Positions 1 through 10,313 of a stretch of DNA of 17,107 nucleotides are shown one piece after another. How positions within the stretch are numbered: position 1 is the first letter of the stretch; each line of letters starts with the position of its first letter. The DNA comes from CAJBVG01 sp943360385 (GTDB taxonomy: Bacteria; Bacteroidota; Bacteroidia; Sphingobacteriales; Sphingobacteriaceae): NCBI GenBank assembly GCA_943360385.1, contig CALRIM020000055.1, forward strand, positions 1 through 17,107, read 5' to 3'. The position numbers and the translations under genes are program-made. The notes beneath the pieces were generated by a model, which worked only from the letters and a program-made list of their open reading frames with translations, ran no database searches and had not been told where the DNA came from.

Positions 1-3000
1 CAAGAATCCAATAGAAACTGGAGTGTTTAACGATGCTGTTACCCAATTCGTTTGATCATTTAGATCATCACCTTGTAATGTAGCACCTGCTTGTCCAGAT
101 GGGCTAGTTACCCCTGATCCAGTCCAATGATCTGCTGTAACTCCATTTGTTGTGCCAAACACATATGTATTTGTAGCAACTGCATCCACAATATCTCCAA
201 CACTATTTTTCAATACAAATCCCATTGCAGTTCCAGAACCTGGTGTGAAATTACCTGCCGTTAATTTAAAAATTAAGTTTGCAGGATCATCTGCACCAGC
301 TGTACTAAAGTGAATAATAACAACCCCATTTGGAGGAACAATTGTTCCTGCAGGGAATGTTAATGAACCTGAATAAGGACCTTCTGTTACAAATAGATAT
401 CCCGAAAGGTCTGCATTTGTACTTGTTAAATTAGAAATCTCTAAGTTGTCATCATACATTGATGTTGGCAATGCCGTTGGCCAAGTACATTGACTTCCAT
501 TAGCAATACCACAACCACCTGTGTAGTTGAAGAAGTTAAACTCTGTTATTCTAAATGGTTTGTCTTTTGTTGTACTTGCAGATAAAGATGCTGTTTGTCC
601 AGGACTAATGTATTTATCAACTCCTGCGTTAACTCTAAAGTATTCATCTTGATAATTATCTGTTGCACTTATTGTAGAGTTTGCATGTATGCTATTATCC
701 GTTGCTTCAATTTTAAAGCTTACAGAATTCTTGCCTTGAGCAGGAACAACTGCCGAATAAACATTACCTACATTAGTCATCAACATTGGTGTTTGTGGCA
801 CACCACCCGAAGTCCATAACAAGTTAACCGATGCAACACCTGTTGTATCTGTAACCGTAGCTGTTATAGTATGAGATACCGCCACGCATTGTGAATCTGG
901 GTTAACAGAAACATTTAAAATGTTTGGTGGATAGTAATCTCCAGGAGGAGCTGGTACTATGTTTATTTCATAATCTTGAATTTCACCAAATGAATATGGA
1001 TCACAAGGAGAAATATTTGTGCTTGTTTGATCAGCTTCTCTTACTCTTAATCTTGTTATACCTAAATTCGCAGTAATTGGAATTTTAACTGGTATTCTAG
1101 CTATAAATGGACCAGCTCCGATATTGTATACCTCAGCAATTTTCTCATTAGCATCAAATACACCATCACTGTTGTAATCAATCCAAGCACCAAAGTCATT
1201 TGAATTATATGTTCCTGCCGAAAACTCTATTGTATCGTTTTGGAATCTTTGGAAGGTAGCATTATATGTACTAAATGGTTTAAATGTATAATAAGGAGAT
1301 GCTGATGCTCCATTAGCATCTACAATTGCACCAAATTTAACATACGATGCATAATCTCCAGATCCTGTACCTGAAGAATAACTACCAACGCAGTAATCAT
1401 TTGATATTTTTCTGAATCCTGATGGATTTCCATTAGTAGCAACACGAGTAGTGCCTTCTATAGTAAAGCTTAGTAATTCTGCATCTAAAAGATTCGTTAC
1501 TACCGCTGATGGACTAATATCAAACACTAACCATAAATAGTTACTATCAATAACCAAACTTGTGTTTTTGTTAAATGTGATAGTATCTGTAATTGTTACG
1601 GCTGTATCTACTAATGTACTTGTATTAAAGTTTTGATTGTTTCCTGTTTTGTATAACGAAACTTTAACAATGTCAGATTTTGTTGTAGTTCCTGTTAATG
1701 CAAACTTAATATTATTTAATTGTGCAGGACCTCCTGTGCTAGCCATGTTAATTCTAGCTCTAACTATCGGATTGCTTTTCGATCCTACAAATACCAAACC
1801 TTGTTGTTGATTTGTTACGTTACTTGCATATAATGCAGGAACGTTTATTAATCTATTTCCAACAGGAGCTGTTGTAGTTGGTACATATGGTAATCCTCCA
1901 ATTGTTAATGAAGTAACCTCACCATCAATAAAGTTTCCAATTACAGCCGAGGCATTAACATCATATGTTAACCAGAAATAGTTTGTATCTGTTAATAATG
2001 CTTTGTTTCCTGTTATTGTAAATGAAGCTGTTGGTGTTGCTGTTCCATATAAACTAGTATCGGCAAAAACCTTACTTGTACCTGTGTAAAATATTTTAGC
2101 ATTAGAAATATCTGCTAAAGATGTTGTACCAGATGTGTTTATATTAAATGTAGTAATAGGTAATTTAGTACCACAACCTGTTGTAACAACTGGTATACGA
2201 AGTACCGGTTGGTTTACAACATTTTTCAAAACGTCGCCAGTTACCTGATCCACATTTGAGTAAACATAATGAATTGGGTTTTCTACAACTCTTATTCTAT
2301 AATCCTCTACTTCACCATATGTAAAAGTAGTACAAGAAGGGGTAATAGCTGTTGCACTCTCCACTTGAATTATTCTCATACGAGTTATACCTGTATCTGA
2401 AAGACAAGGGATTGTAAATTGATAACTAAGGTGATTACTTCCTGTTGTAGGAATTGTACCAGCAAAGAAACCTTCTCCTGCGTCTGTAAATAAACCGTTT
2501 TTATTGTAGTCAATAAAAACTGATACACCAGTACCATATCTTGTACCATCATGTATTGCTGCTACGTCGATTGTATACTTTTTATTTTGCTCAACTTCCA
2601 TTGTTGGTACAAAAGAAGAATCTACAAAATTTGTGTATTGGTTTTTTGATAGTGGATTTGTTGTTATTGGCAAATCAGAACCGTTTGAGAACAGTGTATC
2701 ATTACCACTAATAAGCATTACCATACCAATATTATCATCTGATGATGGCGATTGTGTTGAGTTTGCATCACAATAACCTAATTTAACATCGATGTAATCA
2801 ATTTTAGTTAAAGAGTCAGCACCAGCAACGTTAGATGCTTTCAATTTAACTGTATATAATCCTTTTGCTGTGAAAACAACACTAGGATTTTTAGAATGTG
2901 AATTTGTACCGTTTACATAAGTAACAGTATTAGGTGTAAACGTCCAAGTCCAATTTGTAGGCAAGTTAACCGATTGGTCAGTTAATATTACTGTTGTAAC

Positions 3001-6000
3001 TTTTCCACCAATTGTAGCTGTTGTTGTACTTGCAGAAAATGCTGGTGTTGGTGTAACTGGAGTTATAGCCAACACATTCACAGAACCACTTGCAGAACAA
3101 ATTCCATTCGATGCAGTCACCGAATATGTAATAGTACCAGCTGTAGTTGGTGTTGCTGTTGGATTAACAACATTTGTTGCACTTAAACCACCACCAGTAG
3201 TTTGACTCCAAGTAGCACTAGAAACAGAAGCTGCTCCATTAATGTACATGTTTGGTCTTGCTAGAGGCGCTGCTGTCAATGTTGTTGAAGAACAAATTGT
3301 TGGTGCCGCTCCATCTGTTTGGTAATATGCATGTCCATTAAATGACGACGGCGTTTGGCGAACAAACCACTGATCCGCTGACGTACCTGATATACCATTA
3401 GCAAAACAAATATCAACAAGCACGTTTGATGTACCATCCCAAACAAATGGGGTAGTAAATTCGTGCTGATTAACTCCTAGTGTAGGTAAGTAATTAACTG
3501 GTCCGTATACTTGTGTTGAAGTAGATGGATTGACTAATGTTGTCAATGTATTTGGTACATAGTTAGACAGTTTCATGGTAAAACCATTTGCTGTTCTATT
3601 TGCACCTGTTGGAATAGGAGCAACAACCTCAAAACCTAGAGAGTTTATTGTTCCTGAACTAAATCCTAATGCAGATAACTCAGAAGCAGTTATTAAATAC
3701 TGTTGTCTTCCGTTACCATAATACGTTGCATATGGTGATGCAATATTACTAAATGCAGCATTAACACCTGTTCCTGTTCCTAATTGAGCTTCGTTTGGTG
3801 ATGTTACTTTTAATTGAACTGTTGATCCTAGTGAAATTGTATCTTCATCAACTGCTGCAGTAACTTTAAAGGTTTTGTCTTTATAAGTCGCACCTGCAAC
3901 ATTTATAGCGTTTTTATTTACACTTAAATCTACTACTCTAAATGAGTATGAAATTACACTGTCAATATATGCAGGTATAGTACCTTGATACTTATTACCT
4001 GTTGTATGAGCCATTAATATTGTTGGTTGACTCACCGCTGGTTTACCTAAAGACCAGATTATTGCAACCGAATCTAAACCACTAGCATCTGTTGCTGTCA
4101 CATAAAATGTGTGACCAGTATTTAAACAAATATTTGGTAATGGGCGAATTGAGTCTAATGTAAATACAGGTGGTGTTAAATCACCTAAGTTTGGTATACC
4201 ATCAAATTCGTCTGCACCAATATCAAATGATAACGCACCACCATTCGTTGAACCGATTGGTCCTGGGCGATTATCACCATCTATATCGTAGTTCAATCCT
4301 GCTATAATTCTTCCTTTAGATTCCAATAACGTTGGAACTCCTGTTGGAGCAATGTGCAAGTCTAATGAATCTGCGAATATTACATTTTCAGTAAATGAAT
4401 TAGAATCTTTTAATGTTGCAGCTCTCCACAATGGGTCTAAGGTTGTGATATTTGTTGAACCAACTTGACCAATAAAGCCATTTGCACCTGCATTAATGTT
4501 ATATACGTTGTTGTCTAATCTTACTATCTGTTGAGAAGGAACACCATTTATTGCAATACCAAAAGATCTGTGAGATCCACCACTATTTGGGTTTTTAACA
4601 GAGTTAGAAATAAAATTATTATTAATTCTTAAATCAAATACAGTACTAGCAAAATACATACCAGCCCAATGAGTTTCACTTGCTCTAGAAGGAGACCCAA
4701 ACAAATTAATACTGTTATTATAAATATGATAGTTATTACCAGTTCCAAGAATTCTAATACCAACACCTCCATCACCAGATAATGAATTCCATCCATCACC
4801 CAACAAATAACTTATCATGTTATTTGCAATCGTGTCATTTGCATTATAGATTGCTGACGAGAATGCTATCCCTTTCGCTGCGTAACCACTAGTACCTGTA
4901 TATCTAATAGTACTGATTTTATTTCCAATAACATTCGTATTAGTAACACCAGCACCAACCAAAATACCAATTGGGTTTGTTTCACCTGTTATGATGTTAA
5001 AAATTCTGTTATTATTAATTCTTGCTCCTGTAGCATAAGCAACGTTTATACCATATAATCTAATGTATTGTGTCGCTTCTGATGCACCTATTTGGTTATC
5101 AAGAATTCTTAAATTATCATATGTATTTGGATAACCAGCACTTATTGCATAGATACCGTGTTGTGCTGCTTTAATTTCATTATTTTTAATTAATAAATTA
5201 TCGTGGTTTCTACCAGTAGTACCAGGTCCATTACCAGCAGCAATACCATAAGTAGTACCTGTTGTAGCACCCATAACAACACAATTTTGTATAATTATAT
5301 CATTACATCCATTCAAGGTACCATTATCATTCAATTGAATAATAGATGTTGTACCTGTATTGGTGTTATTAAATACCAAGTTACGTCCTGAACCTGCAAA
5401 ACTACCATCAATTGTTACTCTATCTACTTGGTTTAAACGAATTAAACCACCTGCAAACGAACCTCTAATAGTATCTATAGTTACAGATGCTGGAGCGATC
5501 GTTAATCTATAACCACCTGCACCTTGCTCATTAAATTCTTGTAAATCATTAGCAGCAGTTTCTGTTGTGTTAGATATAATTTCTGCTCTAACATTTTGTG
5601 TTAATATACCATCATTAATGGCTGCAAATAAACCACCTGGGCCAGTCAATGAAGTATATGTTCCACCTGTACCAACTGTAACAGTCGCAGCAATTGGGCT
5701 TAATACTCTGTACTCACTAATTGTACCTGTTAATGGGAAATTTGCAGTAACTAGCGCAACCGAAGTTGGTGCTGTTGCAAAAGTACCTCCAGATAAATTA
5801 ACATTTGGTGTTGTAGCATTATCTTGCGCAATAACAAAATACTGAACGGTATCACCCGCGATTAACGGTGGATTTAACAACGAATAGTCTATTGTAAAGC
5901 TAAATGGCGACACAGAACTACTTGTTTCAGCATACTTCCATCCAGATGTACCTGATGTATTGTCGATATATGTGTTGTTAACATTTGCTCTTTTTCTGTA

Positions 6001-8661
6001 ATATACTCTAGGCTTACTTGTAGTTGTATTAACTCCAGATACGTCAGCTATACTAGCAGTAAAAGTTCTGTTTGTTAACTGTCCTGTTTTTGTTAGTGGT
6101 GTATAAGAAACAGTTGGGCCAGTAACATCTAACGTTGCTGCTGTATATGTTCCTTCATACGCACCAATATCAGGGGTACTTGCATTTCTTGTTATTCCAG
6201 CATAGTCATCACTAACACTAGCAATAGACACACCACCCGACTCTATTTGTGTAGGAGTAGTTGTATTAATAGTTAAGTCATATGGTGCTGTAGTAGCGTT
6301 TGTAAATGCTACGTTTTCTGTAACCGCATTCGCATCTCTACCAGTCATTCTAGCTTTGTAAAGAACCAAAGTAGAATCTTTATTAGTACCGTCATAGAAA
6401 ATCAACGATCTTCCACTTGGAATACCAGCATACAATAAGTTATTATTTATTGTATTAGAAATATTCAATAAACTAGTAGAACCTGATCTTCTAAACGCAG
6501 ATGTAAAACCAGTACCTTTTGAAGTAACATCGGTTACAATTATATTATTTTTTAAATCTAACGTTCCAGAAGTTGCTGTTGCACTAAGAGTATGGAATAT
6601 ACCAGATGCACCAAAATTTGTTCCAGAAGAAGTACCTGTTAAATAAATAGTATTGTTATATACATTTATTTTTGAAGTAGCAGAAGTAGCAGTAATACTT
6701 ATCCCTCTTAACGCATCTGTAGCAGCAGATGTGATAGGCGCTTTTAAATCTGATATAATGTTGTTATAAATAGCATGAACAGCACCTGCTGTTCCACCAC
6801 TTATTGCAATACCATAAGCAGATGCACTAGCATTATTACCCGTTAAATTATATATTTTATTTTTATAAATTTTAACATCATAACCAGCTGCAGATAATAT
6901 ACCATAAGCTAAAGAAGAACCACCCGTAGTAGTAATTCCACTAATATCATTGTTATATACCTCTGTAGATACTCCTGCAGTTGTTCCTATGTTTAAACCG
7001 TAGTTCGTTGTAGATCCTGTATAATTAGCAATAGTATTACCAAAAATTTTAGATCCCGTGTTACCCGAGCCAAATGAAATACCTGTTACCGATGAAGATC
7101 CACCAGTATAATTTGTTAACGTATTATTAGATATTATTACTTGTTGAGCTAAAGCTGTACTTTGATTAATACCAGTAAGAACTGTAGCTCCTGTAACTGT
7201 TAAGTTCGAAAAGTTATTATTAGAAATGGTTGTCGTTCCACCAAATGCAGATGTAGTCGTGTTAAAGTATCCAAAAACAGAACCACCAACTCCAGTTTTA
7301 TTAATTAAGCCTGTTGTTGCATTATTTGTAATGGTAGAGTTCATTGTACCATTACTATTATATATTAAATAATGTGTTGCGGTAGAATTAATAGTACTTG
7401 CACCAAAAGTGTTATTTGTAATAGTAACACTATTCAAAGCCAAGCCTGGTTGGTAGATATTAGCAGAGGTTCCTGTAACAGCACCTGTTGTACTAACTAC
7501 CGTATGATTATTACTTAACAATGCTGTAGTAGTAGAAGCCGAATATATATTATAAGTTGTACTGTTTGCTCCTGCTAATCTTACAGATGTTACAGTGTCT
7601 CCTGTAATAGTAACGTTTCCTGTGTTTGAAGCATATATACCGCCGATCAAACTTGTACTTGTTGTTTGGGTAACAGTTACCTTATTATAGTTTGCCGTAA
7701 AGTTTGCTAAAGTTCCAGAAGCAAATATCCCCATGTTTTGAGTTGCATTTGCAGTTCCACCTAATGCGTTGTTAACAGTATTGTATGAGGCCTTACTATT
7801 ATTATTATTAATTAAAGCGATACCAAAACAATTGAATCCTGTTACGGCACCAATATTTGTAATGGTATTTCCGGTAGCATATGAACTACCACCAATATCA
7901 TTGTTTTGATCGTATAAATTATACGGATATGTAGCAGCGAAACCAGCGAAGTAAATACCGATTGCTGTTTTAGTAATTACGTTGCTAAATATATTATTGT
8001 TACTGTGTAAATCACCAACGCTTGTTAATGTTAATGCTGTAGCAGATGTAGCTGTTTGGTGACCAGCAAAAATTCCAATCGAAACGTTTGAAGCTACCTT
8101 GCTCAATGTTATACTACAATTTTTAATTGTATTGTTTTGGCAACCATCAAAAGGTGCCGTACCCGATAAATTAACTAAAGCAATTCCCGATTCCATAGAA
8201 CCTGGTGCTTTTGTATTTGTATCCACCATACTAATACCGTCGATGGTAACATAATCAACACCAGCTAAAATAAAAATTCCATCTGTTGCTGTGTTTGTTC
8301 CAACAAAAGCCGTAAACAAAGGATTTGCACCTACCGTACTTGGCGATTTCTGAATCACCAATGGTGTGGTTGCACCCAAGGATGAATTAAGGGTCGTACT
8401 ACCTAAAACATAACCACCAGTTGGCGCCGTTTCAGTATGACCTGCAACAATGTTAATTGTTACACCACCAGCACCTATCCCGTTTGTGTTGAGAGCGGTA
8501 ATTGCTGCTTGTAATGTAGTGTAATTGTCGGGACCCGTTCCTAGAGGGTCAACCGTTTTAGTGCCAATTAATGCTTGTGCATTTGCGGAAATTGCAAACG
8601 CCGTAAATAATACAAGCAGTAGTAATTTGGACCTAATTAGTTGGTAAAAATTAAACTTCAT
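1..8661 (-). CDS. Giant secreted multidomain surface protein (adhesin-like), C-terminus beyond window
   Basis: I checked this frame codon by codon. It is open from the ATG at 8661 to the window edge (2887 residues), and a stop codon lies four codons upstream of that ATG, so the start is firm. Residues 1-28 form a signal peptide (basic N-terminus, LLLLVLF core, ANA|QA cleavage). Domain order: right-handed beta-helix ~38-836 ending DIGAYE; Ig-like ~842-985; second beta-helix ~995-1485 ending DIGADE; Ig-like ~1490-1600; an uncharacterised block ~1610-1790 containing WDGTSNVLVDICF; PKD-like ~1868-1960; GEVED domain ~1963-2123 (GEVEDYRI, acidic loop DYNKNGLFTDAGE); two copies of a BNR-associated N-terminal-like domain ~2150-2260 and ~2284-2408; second GEVED ~2423-2567 (GEIQDYEI, DYNSDGVFDANE); Ig-like ~2573-2680; lamin-tail-like ~2700-2880. 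It is rich in Thr, Ser, Asn and Gly. Such proteins are usually exported and anchored or released at the cell surface, often by the type IX system, but the C-terminal sorting domain that would show this is not in view. No catalytic residues are recognised. An adhesion or matrix role is inference. Confidence 0.9.
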   Translation of the reverse strand, partial: MKFNFYQLIRSKLLLLVLFTAFAISANAQALIGTKTVDPLGTGPDNYTTLQAAITALNTNGIGAGGVTINIVAGHTETAPTGGYVLGSTTLNSSLGATTPLVIQKSPSTVGANPLFTAFVGTNTATDGIFILAGVDYVTIDGISMVDTNTKAPGSMESGIALVNLSGTAPFDGCQNNTIKNCSITLSKVASNVSIGIFAGHQTATSATALTLTSVGDLHSNNNIFSNVITKTAIGIYFAGFAATYPYNLYDQNNDIGGSSYATGNTITNIGAVTGFNCFGIALINNNNSKASYNTVNNALGGTANATQNMGIFASGTLANFTANYNKVTVTQTTSTSLIGGIYASNTGNVTITGDTVTSVRLAGANSTTYNIYSASTTTALLSNNHTVVSTTGAVTGTSANIYQPGLALNSVTITNNTFGASTINSTATHYLIYNSNGTMNSTITNNATTGLINKTGVGGSVFGYFNTTTSAFGGTTTISNNNFSNLTVTGATVLTGINQSTALAQQVIISNNTLTNYTGGSSSVTGISFGSGNTGSKIFGNTIANYTGSTTNYGLNIGTTAGVSTEVYNNDISGITTTGGSSLAYGILSAAGYDVKIYKNKIYNLTGNNASASAYGIAISGGTAGAVHAIYNNIISDLKAPITSAATDALRGISITATSATSKINVYNNTIYLTGTSSGTNFGASGIFHTLSATATSGTLDLKNNIIVTDVTSKGTGFTSAFRRSGSTSLLNISNTINNNLLYAGIPSGRSLIFYDGTNKDSTLVLYKARMTGRDANAVTENVAFTNATTAPYDLTINTTTPTQIESGGVSIASVSDDYAGITRNASTPDIGAYEGTYTAATLDVTGPTVSYTPLTKTGQLTNRTFTASIADVSGVNTTTSKPRVYYRKRANVNNTYIDNTSGTSGWKYAETSSSVSPFSFTIDYSLLNPPLIAGDTVQYFVIAQDNATTPNVNLSGGTFATAPTSVALVTANFPLTGTISEYRVLSPIAATVTVGTGGTYTSLTGPGGLFAAINDGILTQNVRAEIISNTTETAANDLQEFNEQGAGGYRLTIAPASVTIDTIRGSFAGGLIRLNQVDRVTIDGSFAGSGRNLVFNNTNTGTTSIIQLNDNGTLNGCNDIIIQNCVVMGATTGTTYGIAAGNGPGTTGRNHDNLLIKNNEIKAAQHGIYAISAGYPNTYDNLRILDNQIGASEATQYIRLYGINVAYATGARINNNRIFNIITGETNPIGILVGAGVTNTNVIGNKISTIRYTGTSGYAAKGIAFSSAIYNANDTIANNMISYLLGDGWNSLSGDGGVGIRILGTGNNYHIYNNSINLFGSPSRASETHWAGMYFASTVFDLRINNNFISNSVKNPNSGGSHRSFGIAINGVPSQQIVRLDNNVYNINAGANGFIGQVGSTNITTLDPLWRAATLKDSNSFTENVIFADSLDLHIAPTGVPTLLESKGRIIAGLNYDIDGDNRPGPIGSTNGGALSFDIGADEFDGIPNLGDLTPPVFTLDSIRPLPNICLNTGHTFYVTATDASGLDSVAIIWSLGKPAVSQPTILMAHTTGNKYQGTIPAYIDSVISYSFRVVDLSVNKNAINVAGATYKDKTFKVTAAVDEDTISLGSTVQLKVTSPNEAQLGTGTGVNAAFSNIASPYATYYGNGRQQYLITASELSALGFSSGTINSLGFEVVAPIPTGANRTANGFTMKLSNYVPNTLTTLVNPSTSTQVYGPVNYLPTLGVNQHEFTTPFVWDGTSNVLVDICFANGISGTSADQWFVRQTPSSFNGHAYYQTDGAAPTICSSTTLTAAPLARPNMYINGAASVSSATWSQTTGGGLSATNVVNPTATPTTAGTITYSVTASNGICSASGSVNVLAITPVTPTPAFSASTTTATIGGKVTTVILTDQSVNLPTNWTWTFTPNTVTYVNGTNSHSKNPSVVFTAKGLYTVKLKASNVAGADSLTKIDYIDVKLGYCDANSTQSPSSDDNIGMVMLISGNDTLFSNGSDLPITTNPLSKNQYTNFVDSSFVPTMEVEQNKKYTIDVAAIHDGTRYGTGVSVFIDYNKNGLFTDAGEGFFAGTIPTTGSNHLSYQFTIPCLSDTGITRMRIIQVESATAITPSCTTFTYGEVEDYRIRVVENPIHYVYSNVDQVTGDVLKNVVNQPVLRIPVVTTGCGTKLPITTFNINTSGTTSLADISNAKIFYTGTSKVFADTSLYGTATPTASFTITGNKALLTDTNYFWLTYDVNASAVIGNFIDGEVTSLTIGGLPYVPTTTAPVGNRLINVPALYASNVTNQQQGLVFVGSKSNPIVRARINMASTGGPAQLNNIKFALTGTTTKSDIVKVSLYKTGNNQNFNTSTLVDTAVTITDTITFNKNTSLVIDSNYLWLVFDISPSAVVTNLLDAELLSFTIEGTTRVATNGNPSGFRKISNDYCVGSYSSGTGSGDYASYVKFGAIVDANGASASPYYTFKPFSTYNATFQRFQNDTIEFSAGTYNSNDFGAWIDYNSDGVFDANEKIAEVYNIGAGPFIARIPVKIPITANLGITRLRVREADQTSTNISPCDPYSFGEIQDYEINIVPAPPGDYYPPNILNVSVNPDSQCVAVSHTITATVTDTTGVASVNLLWTSGGVPQTPMLMTNVGNVYSAVVPAQGKNSVSFKIEATDNSIHANSTISATDNYQDEYFRVNAGVDKYISPGQTASLSASTTKDKPFRITEFNFFNYTGGCGIANGSQCTWPTALPTSMYDDNLEISNLTSTNADLSGYLFVTEGPYSGSLTFPAGTIVPPNGVVIIHFSTAGADDPANLIFKLTAGNFTPGSGTAMGFVLKNSVGDIVDAVATNTYVFGTTNGVTADHWTGSGVTSPSGQAGATLQGDDLNDQTNWVTASLNTPVSIGFL

Positions 8662-9540
8662 AAACGTTGTTTTTTAGTATGGTATTTTTTTATTTTTTCC
8701 GAACGAATTCGCCATAAAATGATATATTATCATATGTATGGTTTTGCAATTTATAAATTAAATAATCTTATTGCAAAATATTTATTACAAAGCAATTTTG
8801 TGTTCTAGAGCTATTTTATTGCGTTTTTAACCCGTTTAAGAGATTTTTCCTATAAAACACATTTATATAATTTTTATGAATTATAATATGTATAAAAATT
8901 AGACAAAAAAACTTTTTAACTTTTTTTTAATCCTATTTTAACTTTAAAATCAATCTGCAATTTGTTTCAACCGTGCTTTAATTAATTTTTTTGATCCAGA
9001 TAAAATCTATTATGAAGATTAACCATAATCTTTATGATTTGCTCCATCTTCCTTTTTCATACCGTACAATAAAACCATTTACTTCTTATCTGTAATTCTT
9101 GTTTATAGTTATCAATAATTCAATATTAATTAATTGAATATCAATATTTTACGAAAAAAGTTAGCAAAATACATTACTATTATAATAATTATGTTTCGTT
9201 TGCATTACTATTAATAATTTCCAATGAAATTCTATGTTTTTGATTGTTACATTTTAATTCAAAAAATCAAAAAGAAAACATAATTCTGATTAGAACTCTT
9301 AATTGGTTAAGTTAATTTTCAGATTATATATTAAACGTGCTTTCTGTGATTCTCAGTTGGTAATAACATAGGTAAATACTTGTATCGAGAATAGTCAAAT
9401 TAAGTATATAATTTTTGATTAAAATAAGTCAAATAAATATGTACTAAATTCTAGAGTTTCTTAAATATAAACAGAGCTAAATTTGCTTGTTATATACTAG
9501 TTATATACTATTTTTAAAAAAGGGTAAATATTATAAAAAA
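8662..9540. other. AT-rich intergenic region between divergent giant gene and parS-like array
   Basis: There is no convincing coding sequence, tRNA or rRNA on either strand. The stretch is strongly AT-rich. It contains short inverted repeats: ATGATA/TATCAT around 8719-8733 and ATTCAAT/ATTGAAT around 9118-9139. It also has one DnaA-box-like 9-mer, TTATCAATA at 9109-9117. The promoter of the giant minus-strand gene must lie at the left end, but I could not find a clean TAnnTTTG -7 box for it. Confidence 0.6.
9490..9510. repeat. Direct repeat of a 10-mer at the edge of the parS-like array
   Basis: TTATATACTA occurs twice (9490-9499 and 9501-9510) with one base between, giving an 11-bp period, about one helical turn. 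It lies 30 bp before the first parS-like site. Function unknown. Confidence 0.6.
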
Positions 9541-9556
9541 GGTTCCACATGAAACA
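9541..9556 (+). promoter_or_regulatory. parS: parS-like site 1
   Basis: GGTTCCACATGAAACA matches the B. subtilis-type parS (TGTTCCACGTGAAACA) at 14 of 16 positions. The change in the central CACGTG may weaken ParB binding. Confidence 0.55.
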
Positions 9557-9657
9557 ATCTAGACTTTGGATCTGGGACATGAGATATCCTGAAATATCTG
9601 GGCTAGAATATGAGCGAAGGAGACTATCCTTTTTATATGAAGTATAAATCCAAAAAA

Positions 9658-9673
9658 GGTTCCACATGAAACA
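9658..9673 (+). promoter_or_regulatory. parS: parS-like site 2
   Basis: GGTTCCACATGAAACA, identical to site 1, 14 of 16 positions matching. Confidence 0.55.
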
Positions 9674-9785
9674 ATCTAGACTTTGGATTTGGGACATAAG
9701 TTATTAGTGAAATATCGGAGCAAGGCTAGAGTGATGGTGACTAACCTTGTTCTAAGCACCTTTACATTAAGATAAATCAAAAAAA

Positions 9786-9801
9786 GGTTCCACGTGAAAC
9801 G
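9786..9801 (+). promoter_or_regulatory. parS: parS-like site 3
   Basis: GGTTCCACGTGAAACG, 14 of 16 matching. Only the two outermost bases differ and the CACGTG core is intact. Confidence 0.65.
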
Positions 9802-9913
9802 AGATAGACTTTGGATATGGGACATGAGATATCGGTGAAATATCGGAGCAAGGCTAGAGTGATGGTGACTAACCTTGTTCTAAGCCCCTTTACATTAAGA
9901 TAAATCCAAAAAA

Positions 9914-9929
9914 GATTTAACGTGAAACG
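9914..9929 (+). promoter_or_regulatory. parS-like site 4 (degenerate)
   Basis: GATTTAACGTGAAACG is the most diverged copy: the left half is decayed and the right half-site CGTGAAAC is kept. About 12 of 16 positions match. It may be non-functional. Confidence 0.4.
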
Positions 9930-10040
9930 ATCTAGTCTTTTGTTATGGGATATGAGATATCCTGAATATAGGGACTAGACAATGAGTGTTGATACCAACC
10001 TTGTTGTAAATCCTTTTACATGAAGTATAAATCAAAATAA

Positions 10041-10056
10041 GGTTCCACGTGAAACA
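10041..10056 (+). promoter_or_regulatory. parS: parS-like site 5
   Basis: GGTTCCACGTGAAACA matches the B. subtilis-type parS at 15 of 16 positions, the best copy inside the array. Confidence 0.7.
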
Positions 10057-10167
10057 ATCTAGACTTTGGATATGGGACGTGAGATATCCTGAATATAGGG
10101 ACTAGACAATGAGTGTTGATACCAACCTTGTTGTAAATCCTTTTACATGAAGTATAAATCAAAATAA

Positions 10168-10183
10168 GGTTCCATGTGAAACA
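10168..10183 (+). promoter_or_regulatory. parS: parS-like site 6
   Basis: GGTTCCATGTGAAACA, 14 of 16 matching, with one change in the central hexamer. Confidence 0.55.
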
Positions 10184-10297
10184 ATCTAGACTTTGGATAT
10201 GGGACGTGAGATATCGGTGAAATAGCGGGGCTAGACTATGAGCGATAAAGATTAAACTTGTTGTAAATCTTTTTACATGAAGTATAAATCAAAATAA

Positions 10298-10313
10298 GGT
10301 TCCACGTGGAACG
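10298..10313 (+). promoter_or_regulatory. parS: parS-like site 7
   Basis: GGTTCCACGTGGAACG. The inner 14 bases GTTCCACGTGGAAC are a perfect palindrome. It matches 13 of 16 parS positions and the CACGTG core is intact. Confidence 0.55.

Noticed and set aside
595..5845. Short plus-strand open frames (595-819, 5203-5391, 5567-5845)
   Set aside because: They are antisense to the continuous giant gene, with low-complexity translations that mirror its Thr/Asn/Val-rich codons.
9497..9697. 66-residue minus-strand open frame within the repeat array
   Set aside because: It is a product of the repeat itself: the same peptide (MSQIQSLDCFMWNLF) appears twice because two units are read in the same frame. 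It has no start context and no similarity to a known protein.
9541..10313. CACGTG-containing sites as binding sites for a transcription factor rather than ParB
   Set aside because: The match extends over the whole 16-bp parS palindrome, well beyond the hexamer core. A transcription factor role cannot be excluded but is the weaker reading.
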